DNA of 64,000 nucleotides from Cecembia rubra (GCF_003014575.1 NZ_PYGF01000014.1:29443-93442); one strand, 5' to 3'. Shown: positions 34,363-44,204, numbered from the stretch's first letter. Made by a program: numbers and translations. The notes: generated by a model not told the origin, from the sequence alone.

Positions 34363-37300
34363 ATGAAACAGATTCTACTATTAAGCTTGTTTTTGAGCTT
34401 TCTGGGCTGCAGCATTCTTTTAGCCCAAACAAACAGATCAGTGACCGGAACGGTCAAAGATGCCAATGATGGGAACCCAATCCCTGGAGTAATAATAAAA
34501 GTTAAAAATGAAACCAGAGCAACCATCTCCGATGAAAAAGGACGGTTTTCCTTAGCTATAGAGGACAGTTATGAATTCCTGGAATTATCCTACATCGGCT
34601 ATGCCAGGCAACAGGTCAGGATTCCAAATGACCTTTCCAAAATGCTTGAGATCAATTTGGCACGAGAGGATATGGACCTGGTTGAGGTGGAGGTCTACAG
34701 CACAGGATTTCAGGAACTCAGCAAAGAAAGGGCTACAGGTTCCTTTGTGGCTTTGGATAGAGAACTTGTGAACAGAAGGGTAAGCACAGGCATCTTAGAT
34801 AGGCTGGAAGATGTAACTTCGGGACTGATTTTCAACAGGGCCGGAAGCCTTAGCGATCCCATCAGTATAAGGGGAAGGAGTACCATCTTTGCCAACACCA
34901 GGCCACTGATTGTCATTGACAACTTCCCTTATGACGGACCTATAGAAAACATCAATCCAAACGACGTGGAAAGCATCACGGTACTCAGGGATGCGGCAGC
35001 TGCCTCCATCTGGGGAGCAAGGGCAGGAAACGGTGTTATCGTGATCACTACCAAATCAGGCAGCAAAGTTACCGGTATGAGGGCCAGTGTCAATATGAAC
35101 ACCAATATCATCGAGGTTCCTGACCTCTTTTACAGGCCCAGGATGTCAGCGTCCCAGATGATTGAGGTAGAGGATCTTCTATTCAGGAGAGGTAGCTTCA
35201 ACAGCGCTGAAAACTCACCGAACCGTACTGCATTGTCCTATGGGGTTGAAGCCATGATCGCCCAAAGAGAGGGAAGGATTTCCGAGGAGGAGAAAAATCG
35301 GCTTCTATCAGACTTTAGTACACATGATATCAGAAACGACCTCACCAAATACTTTTACAGAAACCAGGTCAACAAGCAGTTTTCCTTTGATATCAACGGC
35401 TCCACAGACCTGGTCAACTATATTTTCTCAGCAGGCTATGACCATAATACTGAAGAAGTAACAGGAAATGACAATTCCCGCCTTACACTGAATTCAAAGA
35501 ACACATGGACCCTTCTCAGCGGAAAAATGAGGCTAAGTACCGGTATGTATTATTCCCAGACTGTCCGGAATGTCGGGACCGAACTGCCCAATGTGCTGGA
35601 CTATTCTATCTACGACAGACTGGTTTCCCCATCAGGCGAAGCACTGCCCATTACAAGGACTTACAGTACCCGCTTTCTTGAAACTGTTGAAAACAATGTT
35701 CCAGGCATGTTAGACTGGCGGTACCGGCCCGTAGATGAAATAGGAATGTTGGACCACAGAAATGGATTCAATGATCTTAGGCTGAATGCAGGGCTGCACT
35801 ATGACCTCACAAAAGGGCTGCAAATTGAAGTACTCCACCAGTTCTGGAAAGGGAACGGTGCTATGGAAAACTACAGTCCCCAAATTTCATTTTTCACTAG
35901 AGACCTGATCAACAGATTTACCCAAATGGGTCCCGGAGGCAACCTCACATACCCAGTGCCTGTGGGAAGTATTCTTGATTGGGGAATCACAGAATCCCAA
36001 AGCCACAACTTCAGAAGCCAGATCAGATACCATAAGGAAATAAAGGACCATGAACTGAATTTCCTTGGTGGATTTGAAGCCAAAGACCTCAAAAGTGAAG
36101 GAAGGAACAGCCGCATCTATGGATACAGAAGGGAAAACGGAACCTCCCAGTTTGTTGACAATGCCACCCTGTTCAGGACTTTTCATAATCCTAACATGAT
36201 ACAAAGAATCCCTCCCGGAGAATCCATTTCCGGTATGGTGGAAAGGTATATATCCTATTATGCCAACGCGGCCTATCATTTCCGAAAAAAATATGGGCTG
36301 ACAGCATCCGCCAGAAGGGATGCCTCCAATCTTTTCGGAGTTAATACCAACCAGCGATCCGTTCCATTATGGTCTGTTGGAGGAAGCTGGATCATGTCTG
36401 AGGAAACTTTTCTCAGAGCATCCTGGATAGATTATCTGAAGCTTAGAACTACATTCGGATTCAATGGTAATGTGGACAGAACCCTGTCTTCATTTACCAC
36501 AGCCACTTATATGGCCGGTTCCATCAACAGAATGACAGGCCTACCCTTTGCAAGGATTACCAACCCTCCGAATCCCAATCTCCGCTGGGAAAAAATCGGT
36601 ATCCTCAATTTTGGATTGGACTTTTCACTGGTCCGTGACAGATTTTCTGGAAGCCTGGAATTTTACAGAAAAACAGGGGAAGACCTAATAGGGACTGTAC
36701 CCATGCCCACTTCTACTGGGGTGGTCAATTTCCGGGGTAATTTTGCTGATACCAGAACGATGGGTGCTGACCTGATATTGAGAACTGAAATCTTAAGAAC
36801 TACCGGTTTTGGTTGGACTTCCAATCTTCTGGCCAGCCATGTTTACGAAAAGGTGACGGGATATGAAACACAGGCAGTACCGATACAGGTCCTGACTTTT
36901 GGAGGAGGAACGGGACTTCCTGCCCCTGTTCAGGGAAGGCCACTTATTGCTATATACAGTTATAAATCAGCTGGGTTGGACCCTGATACAGGAATGCCGA
37001 GAGGTTACCTTAACGGTGAGCCGAGCACCAACTACCCAAGCATTTTGGGAACAACAGGAATTGATGATCTGATATACCATGGTCCCTCAAGACCAGTACA
37101 CTTTGGTGCATGGAGAAATGATTTCAGTTACCGCTCTTTCAGCCTCTCGGTCAATATCTCTTACAGGCTTGGCTATTATTTCCGAAGGGAATCTGTGAAC
37201 TATGGAGAACTTCTTGCAGGAAGGATTTCTCATAGTGATTACGGTTTGAGATGGCAAAACCCAGGGGATGAACTCTCTACAGTGATTCCAGCATTCCCGA

Positions 37301-37569
37301 CTGTGCCAAATTTAAACAGAGACCGGTTCTTCCAGTTTTCAGAAGATCTTGTAGAAAGGGGTGATAATATCCGGTTGCAGGACATCAGGCTAGGATATAG
37401 ACTAAATCTGAAAAAACAGTCTTCAAAATTACCTTCAGGAATTGAGGTGTATTCATACTTCAACAATATCGCCCTTCTCTGGAAGGCAACCGACCAACCG
37501 GTTGACCCGGACTTCCCACTCATGCGGCCACAGAGAAGTATTGCGTTTGGACTCCGCATTGATTTGTAA
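34363..37569 (+). CDS. SusC/RagA-family TonB-linked outer membrane transporter
   Basis: A 1068-residue outer membrane importer. Signal peptide (MKQILLLSLFLSFLGCSILL), CarboxypepD_reg-like domain (VTGTVKDANDGNPIPGVIIK, about 26-105), TonB plug (about 115-230, with the conserved RDAAAASIWGARAGNGVI), then a beta-barrel ending LRIDL. It is paired with the SusD-like lipoprotein downstream. The substrate is not inferable; a TlpA/SusCD/MauE neighbourhood recurs in Bacteroidota without a clear glycan link. Confidence 0.93.
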   Translation: MKQILLLSLFLSFLGCSILLAQTNRSVTGTVKDANDGNPIPGVIIKVKNETRATISDEKGRFSLAIEDSYEFLELSYIGYARQQVRIPNDLSKMLEINLAREDMDLVEVEVYSTGFQELSKERATGSFVALDRELVNRRVSTGILDRLEDVTSGLIFNRAGSLSDPISIRGRSTIFANTRPLIVIDNFPYDGPIENINPNDVESITVLRDAAAASIWGARAGNGVIVITTKSGSKVTGMRASVNMNTNIIEVPDLFYRPRMSASQMIEVEDLLFRRGSFNSAENSPNRTALSYGVEAMIAQREGRISEEEKNRLLSDFSTHDIRNDLTKYFYRNQVNKQFSFDINGSTDLVNYIFSAGYDHNTEEVTGNDNSRLTLNSKNTWTLLSGKMRLSTGMYYSQTVRNVGTELPNVLDYSIYDRLVSPSGEALPITRTYSTRFLETVENNVPGMLDWRYRPVDEIGMLDHRNGFNDLRLNAGLHYDLTKGLQIEVLHQFWKGNGAMENYSPQISFFTRDLINRFTQMGPGGNLTYPVPVGSILDWGITESQSHNFRSQIRYHKEIKDHELNFLGGFEAKDLKSEGRNSRIYGYRRENGTSQFVDNATLFRTFHNPNMIQRIPPGESISGMVERYISYYANAAYHFRKKYGLTASARRDASNLFGVNTNQRSVPLWSVGGSWIMSEETFLRASWIDYLKLRTTFGFNGNVDRTLSSFTTATYMAGSINRMTGLPFARITNPPNPNLRWEKIGILNFGLDFSLVRDRFSGSLEFYRKTGEDLIGTVPMPTSTGVVNFRGNFADTRTMGADLILRTEILRTTGFGWTSNLLASHVYEKVTGYETQAVPIQVLTFGGGTGLPAPVQGRPLIAIYSYKSAGLDPDTGMPRGYLNGEPSTNYPSILGTTGIDDLIYHGPSRPVHFGAWRNDFSYRSFSLSVNISYRLGYYFRRESVNYGELLAGRISHSDYGLRWQNPGDELSTVIPAFPTVPNLNRDRFFQFSEDLVERGDNIRLQDIRLGYRLNLKKQSSKLPSGIEVYSYFNNIALLWKATDQPVDPDFPLMRPQRSIAFGLRIDL

Positions 37570-37590
37570 TTACCTATAAAAATTTTGAAA

Positions 37591-38943
37591 ATGATGAACA
37601 GAATATTCAAAAACAGACTTTTACTCTTGCTCTTGATAGGTTTGGGAGCATGTGATGGCTTTTTGGATGAAAAGCCAAATGTATCACTGGTAGTCCCTAC
37701 AAGCCTGGATGATCTGCAGGCTTTGCTTGACAATACAGACCAGGCAATGAACGAACATGGTCAGTTTCCACTGCTCAGATCTGATGAATTTGTAGCAGAT
37801 GAATCACTTGTAGATGCAGAACTTGAAATGTTAAGGAATGTGTACCTCTGGGAGCCAAATCCATACTCACAGGATGATCTTGTCATGGACTGGACCCGTC
37901 CATTCAATCAGATCCTGATTACAAATATAGTTTTGGAAAAAGCCGGAAGGATTCAACCATCTACGAGTAGAGAGACAGAAAGAAAAGCCCAATTGATGGG
38001 ATCAGCATATTTCTTCAGGGCACTTGCCAATTTTACACTAGCTCAGGTTTTTGCCCCTGCATTCAGGCCCAATGGTAACAATAATTCCCTATGCTTTCCT
38101 CTGAGGGATACAGCAGATCCTAATACATCATTTGGACTTTCCACTACAGCTGAGGCCTATGATTTTATTATAACGGATTTGGAAAAAGCCTTGGAATTGC
38201 TTCCCCAATCAAGTGAACTGCCCACAAGACCAAATTTGATTTCTGCGAGGGCACTTTTGGCAAGAATTTACCTATCAATGGGTATTTACGACAAAGCAGG
38301 AGAATATGCAGAGTTGGTATTGGCTGAAAAAAGTGACCTGAAAGACTTCAATGAAATTACTGTCTCTGGAATAAATCCGTTTGCGAGATTCAATAAAGAA
38401 ACCATCTTTTACTCCCAGTTTGCATTTTCGGGTTTTACTTTCAGCCAGCTATTTAAGGTGAGTGATGAGTTTCTGTCTTTATATAATGAAGATGATCTCA
38501 GACTGCCCCTTTATTTCATCCGCAGGCCTGGTGGATGGAAAAACTTTATCGGCCATTACTCCGGATCCATTGAATATTTTTCAGGAATTACCACAGCAGA
38601 AATGTACCTGATTGCTGCTGAGTCAGCTGTAAGAAACGGAAACCTGGCTAAAGCGAGGAATCTTTTCGCTCTTTTGGCAGGAAAAAGGATGCGCAATGGA
38701 TTGGTCCCTGATTTATCAAGTCTTTCAGATGAGGGGCTGCTGTCAGAAATACTTGACGAAAGAAAAAGAGAACTCTTCGGAAGGGGGCTCAGGTGGTCTG
38801 ATCTAAAGAGGCTTAACCTAGAAGAAAGATTTGAAGTAACATTTGTCAGGAAATATAGAGAAACCACAATTTCCATTCCACCCAATGATAGCCGTTACGT
38901 CTCCGTTATCCCGCCGAGAGAAATTGAACTGGAATCATTTTAA
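37591..38943 (+). CDS. SusD/RagB-family substrate-binding lipoprotein
   Basis: A 450-residue outer-membrane lipoprotein that caps the SusC pore. The start is ATG at 37591; a TTG six bases upstream is unlikely. The signal with lipobox reads LLLLLLIGLGACDGFLDEKP. The helical SusD core follows (LMGSAYFFRALANFTLAQVF, ARALLARIYLSMGIYDKA) and the C-terminal DERKRELFGRGLRWSDLKRL signature. It is slightly short for the family. Confidence 0.92.
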   Translation: MMNRIFKNRLLLLLLIGLGACDGFLDEKPNVSLVVPTSLDDLQALLDNTDQAMNEHGQFPLLRSDEFVADESLVDAELEMLRNVYLWEPNPYSQDDLVMDWTRPFNQILITNIVLEKAGRIQPSTSRETERKAQLMGSAYFFRALANFTLAQVFAPAFRPNGNNNSLCFPLRDTADPNTSFGLSTTAEAYDFIITDLEKALELLPQSSELPTRPNLISARALLARIYLSMGIYDKAGEYAELVLAEKSDLKDFNEITVSGINPFARFNKETIFYSQFAFSGFTFSQLFKVSDEFLSLYNEDDLRLPLYFIRRPGGWKNFIGHYSGSIEYFSGITTAEMYLIAAESAVRNGNLAKARNLFALLAGKRMRNGLVPDLSSLSDEGLLSEILDERKRELFGRGLRWSDLKRLNLEERFEVTFVRKYRETTISIPPNDSRYVSVIPPREIELESF

Positions 38944-39020
38944 GGCAGAATGAGTACTCTCAATCCAATTAATAAAAAAAATGTACCGACAAAAAAAGTA
39001 AACCAAACTAATTTTACAAA

Positions 39021-39047
39021 GAGGCTGCCGACTATGCTGGCAGCCTC
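39021..39047. terminator. Hairpin between convergent genes
   Basis: Perfect 9-base arms GAGGCTGCC and GGCAGCCTC with a 9-base loop. It lies between susD (plus) and the small DUF6520-like gene (minus). T-runs are weak on both sides. Confidence 0.65.
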
Positions 39048-39056
39048 AATTACATG

Positions 39057-39296
39057 TTAAGGGATCAGGCTAAACCTTCCCATTTGGGCAGGAATAGTAA
39101 GTTCCGGATCCTGATATGTACAGATTTCATTTTGGGGATTATCACAACGATAATTCAAACCTGACACATCTTCAACTACCCCATTGATTTCCTGATACAA
39201 TGGAGTGGAATCTAAAGGCTTAGTAAAAGCAAACGCAAATACCGCTGCCAATACAAATACCCCTGCGCGTAGCAGGTTTTTGATCTGATTTTTCAT
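39057..39296 (-). CDS. DUF6520-like small exported protein
   Basis: A 79-residue protein with a hydrophobic leader (LLRAGVFVLAAVFAFAFTKP) and a two-cysteine tail (YRCDNPQNEICTYQDPE). The pattern matches small Bacteroidota proteins found beside MauE-like genes. Function unknown. Confidence 0.72.
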   Translation of the reverse strand: MKNQIKNLLRAGVFVLAAVFAFAFTKPLDSTPLYQEINGVVEDVSGLNYRCDNPQNEICTYQDPELTIPAQMGRFSLIP

Positions 39297-39433
39297 AATT
39301 TTGATTGTTTAATATAGTTAAAGTAATTCCGGTCGTTTTGATCCTGACCTATTGATCTTTGGAGAGGAACGGCCGGTCCCCTCACTCCCCTATCCCCTAC
39401 CTGGTAAATGATCCGGAAGATTTTTTCTATCTT

Positions 39434-39508
39434 AAGTCTTATGTCTTGCGTCTTGTGTCTTATGTCTTGCGTCTCATGTCTCATGTCTCGCTTCTCGTCT
39501 CTCGCTTC
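39434..39508. repeat. Degenerate 7-bp tandem repeat
   Basis: About ten units of GTCTTRY/GTCTCRY (GTCTTATGTCTTGCGTCTTG and onward). It covers the last codons of the MauE-like gene and its downstream sequence, a candidate slipped-strand site. Confidence 0.8.
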
Positions 39509-39942
39509 TTCAACCATACTCCCCAAACCCCCATCACTAAAACCACCAAATTAAACCCCAGATGCTCCCACCAGCCCAAACTGTTCAACACCCCTCCACA
39601 GCTACAGGGAACCCTTCCAAATACACCCGTAAGTACCATACCAATGTAACCGGTAAATAAAGTCATCAATATCACTGACAACCATAACCCTAAATACCTC
39701 CACCTGGACACCAAAAGCATCATAGACACCATAACCTCCAAAGGAGGAAGCCCATATAAAATCACATCTGCCATCCATATAGGAAATACCTGATTGTATA
39801 ATGCGGCCTTGGTCCCATGCCAGTCCAACCATTTGCTGAGCCCTGTATAGGCAAACAGTGCTGATAGCATCAGACATATCACTTCAAGCTGCCAAGTAGC
39901 AGCATTCGGTTTAATTTTTAGTTTAGTGATGGAATGCCACAT
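39481..39942 (-). CDS. MauE/DoxX-like membrane protein
   Basis: A 153-residue protein with four hydrophobic segments and the MauE-type features SALFAYTGLSKWLDW and GRVPCSCGGVLNSLGWWEHL with its paired cysteines. MauE-like proteins act in envelope disulfide chemistry, consistent with the TlpA-like gene nearby. The C-terminal KKRETRSET is encoded by the 7-bp tandem repeat, so its tail length may vary. Confidence 0.8.
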   Translation of the reverse strand: MWHSITKLKIKPNAATWQLEVICLMLSALFAYTGLSKWLDWHGTKAALYNQVFPIWMADVILYGLPPLEVMVSMMLLVSRWRYLGLWLSVILMTLFTGYIGMVLTGVFGRVPCSCGGVLNSLGWWEHLGFNLVVLVMGVWGVWLKKRETRSET

Positions 39943-40076
39943 GTTTTACAGTCTTTAAGTAACACTAAATTAGAGACCTGAAAATCCAAGTCAAAAAGCC
40001 TGTGTGACAAAAGTCACATAAAGAGATTTTGTGATTTTTGCCTCAGTTTTATTAAAAACACTGCTTAAAAAACAGG

Positions 40077-40091
40077 ATCTGTCGCTTTTTT
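40077..40091 (+). promoter_or_regulatory. Shared upstream motif, copy 1
   Basis: ATCTGTCGCTTTTTT, 81 bases before the Crp-like gene. It is identical to the motif at 40788-40802 and is preceded by ACAGG here and ACAAA there. Candidate operator for a Crp-type regulator. Confidence 0.5.
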
Positions 40092-40172
40092 AAAGCCAAA
40101 TTTCAAAAAGTCCCAAATGGGACCTCCCTTCAAGCCACATCCTAATTATATTCAGGGGAAAATCGTTTTACC

Positions 40173-40772
40173 ATGGTATTGTATAAAAGAAGGCTTCAGC
40201 TCAGATTATATATGCTCCATCATAAGCTCCCCATGGATCCTTTATGCAGATTCATGATGGAATATGCTTTGCCGGTTAATTTCAAAAAAGAGGAGTCAAT
40301 TAAAATGCCCGGAAATAAAGAAATGATCTATTTCATCAATAAAGGACAGGCAATTGCCTATTCCCAATCTAATCAATTTCAATCTTGGGTAAGGTTGATA
40401 GGCCCGAACAGTTTCTTTTATGATTTTCAAATAGATACAGAGCACAGGTTTCAGTTACTCAAATGGGAAGCACTCAGTCCTTTGGAGATCCTGGCCATTC
40501 CCTTTCATGCACTCCAATCCAATATGAACAACTTTCCCAATCAGTGGGGAAAATTCATCAGCCATCTACATCAAGTAGATCATGAAAGAATCGAACAGAT
40601 GGCAAATCTGACTTCCTTAAAAAATCAGGAAAAAGTGGACTATATGGAAAACAACCTTCCCCAAATTTTCATTCAGACAAAATATGAGCATCTGGCAAAG
40701 TTTCTTGGCATGAGCAGAGAATCACTAAACCGGATTATTAGCAAAAAAAATAACTGTCCTTCCATTTTTTAA
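40173..40772 (+). CDS. Crp/Fnr-family transcriptional regulator
   Basis: A 199-residue protein with a cyclic-nucleotide-binding-type beta-roll (about residues 30-120: FKKEESIKMPGNKEMIYFIN through ILAIPFHAL), a long dimerisation helix and a C-terminal winged helix (QTKYEHLAKFLGMSRESLNR). No Fnr-type cysteine cluster. It lies directly before the Crp-terpene synthase fusion on the same strand. Confidence 0.88.
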   Translation: MVLYKRRLQLRLYMLHHKLPMDPLCRFMMEYALPVNFKKEESIKMPGNKEMIYFINKGQAIAYSQSNQFQSWVRLIGPNSFFYDFQIDTEHRFQLLKWEALSPLEILAIPFHALQSNMNNFPNQWGKFISHLHQVDHERIEQMANLTSLKNQEKVDYMENNLPQIFIQTKYEHLAKFLGMSRESLNRIISKKNNCPSIF

Positions 40773-40787
40773 CTATTTCTAGACAAA

Positions 40788-40802
40788 ATCTGTCGCTTTT
40801 TT
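40788..40802 (+). promoter_or_regulatory. Shared upstream motif, copy 2
   Basis: ATCTGTCGCTTTTTT, 194 bases before the terpene synthase fusion gene and 15 bases after the Crp-like stop codon. Exact copy of 40077-40091. Confidence 0.5.
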
Positions 40803-40996
40803 TACCATTTTCTTGATTTTTTCACCAATACTTATTGACTTATTTATTTTTAGTTTTATAGATTTAATCGATTAGTTTCTGTTCCACCTTATTGAACTTA
40901 CGCATTTAGTGACTTTCTAAAAGAAAACCATGGGAATTTTTTTGTTTCCAAGGGTATACTTTTAACCAATTACTGTATATCTAAATGTGAAAGGAC

Positions 40997-42544
40997 ATGA
41001 AAAAAAGTAATGAAACGCTGATTGAGCTGAAGGACATTCTTGATAAAAAAATTCTACTTCCCATTGAGCATTATCAGAAATTGCTACCACTGGCAACCTT
41101 CCATACATTCAAGAAAAATGAACTCATAAGAGAAGAGTTGCTGGCTGAAAATGAAGCCCATTTCATAATTGAGGGCTGTATGGCACTTTTCGATGACCAA
41201 AAAATAATCAGGCCCTTTTTCAAAGGACAAATCGGCTTTGATGCTGAAGCCTTTTACCAAAACCAATTAAGCCGCTATAAATTAATTGCTTTGAGAGACA
41301 CCAAAACCCTTGCTGTTTCAAAAGAACAGGAACATAAAATTCTTGCTGAAATCCCCGAATTATCCACACTTTCGCAGATTCTCAGGCAACAATCCAAGAA
41401 AGACAATGAATTATGGATGAAAATCTCCCAGATGCACTATAAGTCCGCCATCCCTTTGCTTTCGGAAATTATGGGGGAAAGCCTCAGTGCTCTTTCCAGA
41501 AAACATTTGGCGGAATTGCTAGGGGTAAACGCAAGAACAATTGACCGGTTCAATAAAAAAATTTATCAGAACAAAGAAAGTATTCCGATAAAAACAAGAA
41601 ACCGTGAAATCTTCAATTACCCATTCTCTTCCGAAATCCATCCTGAACATGAATTTATTTCTAACCTTAATTGGGATTGGTTGGGGCAAATGAAATTACT
41701 CACCACTAACAGGGATAAGGCCAAATTCCAAAAAATGCAATTACATGCCCTTGCATGCAGGCTTTTCCCTGAAGCAAGTTTTGAAGCGGTCAACTGGATA
41801 TCGAAGCTATTCGTGCTTTTCTTTATGCTCGATGATTATACTGACAAACTCCCTCCGGGAAAAAAAGCGGAGTTTTGGATGGCAGCCCTCAACTATCTGC
41901 TGATCATAACTTTGAACTTGCCAACCAAAGATGAATTGGATCTTCAAGACCCCTTCAAAAAATCCATAAAATATTTATGGAACAATCTCAAAATCCATGC
42001 TTCAGATCAAAGCCTTAACCATATCAAGGTAGCCTGGAGTACTTATTTCAAATCATGCATCTGGGAGGCCTCCAATATGGATAAGAATGCCGTACCATCC
42101 ATGGAACATTATTTACAGCAAAGACCCTTATTTTCAGGTGGCAATCTGGCGCTACAATTGATTCCCTTTACAATGGAAGACACACAGCCCCACATTTACA
42201 AATTATGGCCAAGTTTACAGGAATACCTGAACCTGGCCTCACGCCTTATTTTTATTTCCAATGATCTCTTGTCTTTCGAAAAAGAAATGAAACTGAAGGA
42301 TCCACACAATTGGGTTTATCTGCATATGTATCATTTTGGCTGGAATGAAAACGAAGCCAAAAAACACGTACTATACATCCACGACAGGACATTGGAGGCC
42401 TTTTTAAAATTGGACAAACAGTATTTCGAAAATTACCTTCCCGAAAACCAAATTCTTCTAAGTATCATCAAGAAGATCAAATACCAGGTTTCCGGCGCAG
42501 TAGCGTGGTCAGTTACAGACACCTACAGGTACCTGAATTACTGA
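40997..42544 (+). CDS. Crp-like regulator fused to class I terpene synthase
   Basis: A 515-residue fusion. Residues about 1-195 resemble Crp/Fnr: a cyclic-nucleotide-binding-type roll (LATFHTFKKNELIREELLAE ... FIIEGCMALFDDQKI) and an HTH (LSRKHLAELLGVNARTIDRF). Residues about 215-515 look like a class I terpene synthase, which ionises a prenyl diphosphate using Mg2+. The aspartate-rich motif DDYTD is at 279-283, the NSE/DTE motif NDLLSFEKE at 422-430, and a W504 with R511-Y512 matches the C-terminal W...RY pattern of bacterial cyclases. All metal-binding positions are present, so catalysis is plausible. cNMP-binding proteins are known as separate neighbours of 2-methylisoborneol synthases. 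A covalent fusion is unusual. Product and chain length unknown. Confidence 0.8.
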   Translation: MKKSNETLIELKDILDKKILLPIEHYQKLLPLATFHTFKKNELIREELLAENEAHFIIEGCMALFDDQKIIRPFFKGQIGFDAEAFYQNQLSRYKLIALRDTKTLAVSKEQEHKILAEIPELSTLSQILRQQSKKDNELWMKISQMHYKSAIPLLSEIMGESLSALSRKHLAELLGVNARTIDRFNKKIYQNKESIPIKTRNREIFNYPFSSEIHPEHEFISNLNWDWLGQMKLLTTNRDKAKFQKMQLHALACRLFPEASFEAVNWISKLFVLFFMLDDYTDKLPPGKKAEFWMAALNYLLIITLNLPTKDELDLQDPFKKSIKYLWNNLKIHASDQSLNHIKVAWSTYFKSCIWEASNMDKNAVPSMEHYLQQRPLFSGGNLALQLIPFTMEDTQPHIYKLWPSLQEYLNLASRLIFISNDLLSFEKEMKLKDPHNWVYLHMYHFGWNENEAKKHVLYIHDRTLEAFLKLDKQYFENYLPENQILLSIIKKIKYQVSGAVAWSVTDTYRYLNY

Positions 42545-42980
42545 AAAAAAAAAACAATCACCCAGCAATTTGATTTCAGGTGTTTTTCATCGGCAGGAGG
42601 CCTATTGTCCCCAAAATCACAAGCAAATAGACGCATTTTATAAGCATTTTTTTAAGACAGATTATGGACCTAAAGCGATGTGTTATTTATGCCAAGGATA
42701 TTCAGAGAATGGCAGACAGATCAGAACGGTATTCACAGGATCTGTTGCATAAAATTGGGACATAATTCAATAAAAGCTCCCAAATCAAGAAATGGGCTGG
42801 GCATAAAAAAACCCGGAGTTGAAACCCCGGGTTGCCATTGTGATGGTCGCAATTTGCAATCCCTATCCTCGATATAATGGAATTACTACTCACTCTCCAT
42901 AATTAAAGGAGTTGCTTCACTTCGTTCAGCATGACGGCCAGAGATAAAAAATTTAAAATTCCTCAGTTTACATTCAAAAT
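42545..42980. other. Intergenic region with terminator and dispersed-repeat copies
   Basis: About 435 bases. It contains the terminator at 42804-42833, a decayed REP-like doublet (TTTGCAATCCC...GATATAATGGAATT, about 42851-42884) and the GTTGCTTCACTTCGTTCAGC module (about 42908) that also occurs near 8.76 kb. Confidence 0.6.
42804..42833 (-). terminator. Intrinsic terminator of the polysaccharide operon
   Basis: On the minus strand AACCCGG (42833-42827) and CCGGGTT (42816-42810) form a stem followed directly by a run of T (TTTTTTT in total), about 150 bases past the stop of the last operon gene. Confidence 0.75.
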
Positions 42981-44198
42981 TCAACCGGCCTTCCTTCCCA
43001 TCGTCACCTTTCTCTTCTGCGCCTCAGTAATCTTTCTTATTATATATTGCCTTCTCTCCAACAAATGCACCTGATAGATATAGATCAAGAAAATCAGGAA
43101 ATACACAAAAGTCATATTCTTCATCCTTACTATGATCCCGAAATTACTCATGGCTCCGGCAAAGGCAATGGAAGACAATAAGAAAGTCAAAAACATGATT
43201 TTGATGGCATTAGGAGCTTTCTGATAACCCTTTATAGGATTGACTTTTGTAAAAATTATAATCGTCAACAACAAGTAAATCAGATTCTCTATTGAATTGA
43301 GAAAACTGGTAAAATTATGGGCATCAAAGAATAAGGGCCTGTAAAGAAACGTAAAAACTTTTAAGGGATAAGGATAACCTGACATATCCACAAAAGATTT
43401 TCCATAACTCAAATTCCCACTGGAAGTATTGAATACACTTTCAATGTTTTCCGCATTCAATTCATCAATCTTTAAAAACTTTAAAACTTCATCATAGATT
43501 AAAACAAAACCCACCATGGCGATTGCAAAAAAAACGAGTTTATAAGACAAATGGAGCTTACTGTCTATAATCAACATGACAGAGCTGGACAATAAAACGA
43601 TAAAAGCCATATGTGGGCGTACATGATAGAGCAATACCGCACTCAGAAATACCAAAAACACATATTTTCTTAAATCCCTTATCCCATAAAAAAACATAGC
43701 CATAAATAGAAAAACCAAAGAGTCTTTCCCAATTCCCGAAGACCAAAAGTGAAGGCTGGGCAACAAAAGGATATAAGGCCAAATATTAAAACCTTGAAGG
43801 CTCACTTTATTGGTTTTTAACAAATCCTGTCCCGCCAAAAACAATAAAATAAAGGCCCAAGCCGAAACACTAGCATATAAAAAAGTACCGGTCCAAAAAT
43901 CCAAGCCCAACGTTCTGGAGAAAGGATAATTAATAAAAAACACAAAATAATTATGGGTACCATAGGCATCCCACCAAGATTCAAAATTGAAGTGGCGAAA
44001 TTTATCCCCTAAATTCCAGTAAAAACTGGTATCAGTTCCTTTAGCAAACCACCCATAATAAAATCCTATTAATAAGTGGTAGTGGACCAATAAAAAGGAA
44101 AAATTTAATCCTTTTGAATTGGTCCTCTGCCGGACAAACTCACTAATCAATATCAGATTGATCAAGTAAAGAATAACTCCAAAAAAAATATCCGCCAT
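42981..44198 (-). CDS. Polytopic membrane protein, probable Wzy-type polysaccharide polymerase
   Basis: A 405-residue protein with about ten to eleven hydrophobic segments and a large periplasmic-type loop (about 235-290, with NAENIESVFNTSSGNLSYGK). Topology and position in a glycosyltransferase operon fit an O-antigen/exopolysaccharide polymerase, which shows little sequence conservation. The C-terminus is basic. Confidence 0.55.
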   Translation of the reverse strand: MADIFFGVILYLINLILISEFVRQRTNSKGLNFSFLLVHYHLLIGFYYGWFAKGTDTSFYWNLGDKFRHFNFESWWDAYGTHNYFVFFINYPFSRTLGLDFWTGTFLYASVSAWAFILLFLAGQDLLKTNKVSLQGFNIWPYILLLPSLHFWSSGIGKDSLVFLFMAMFFYGIRDLRKYVFLVFLSAVLLYHVRPHMAFIVLLSSSVMLIIDSKLHLSYKLVFFAIAMVGFVLIYDEVLKFLKIDELNAENIESVFNTSSGNLSYGKSFVDMSGYPYPLKVFTFLYRPLFFDAHNFTSFLNSIENLIYLLLTIIIFTKVNPIKGYQKAPNAIKIMFLTFLLSSIAFAGAMSNFGIIVRMKNMTFVYFLIFLIYIYQVHLLERRQYIIRKITEAQKRKVTMGRKAG

Positions 44199-44204
44199 AT
44201 ATTT

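Noticed and set aside
39293..39526. 77-codon minus-strand ORF over the tandem repeat
   Set aside because: It is repeat-derived coding (RHETQDIRHKTQD) with no gene features.
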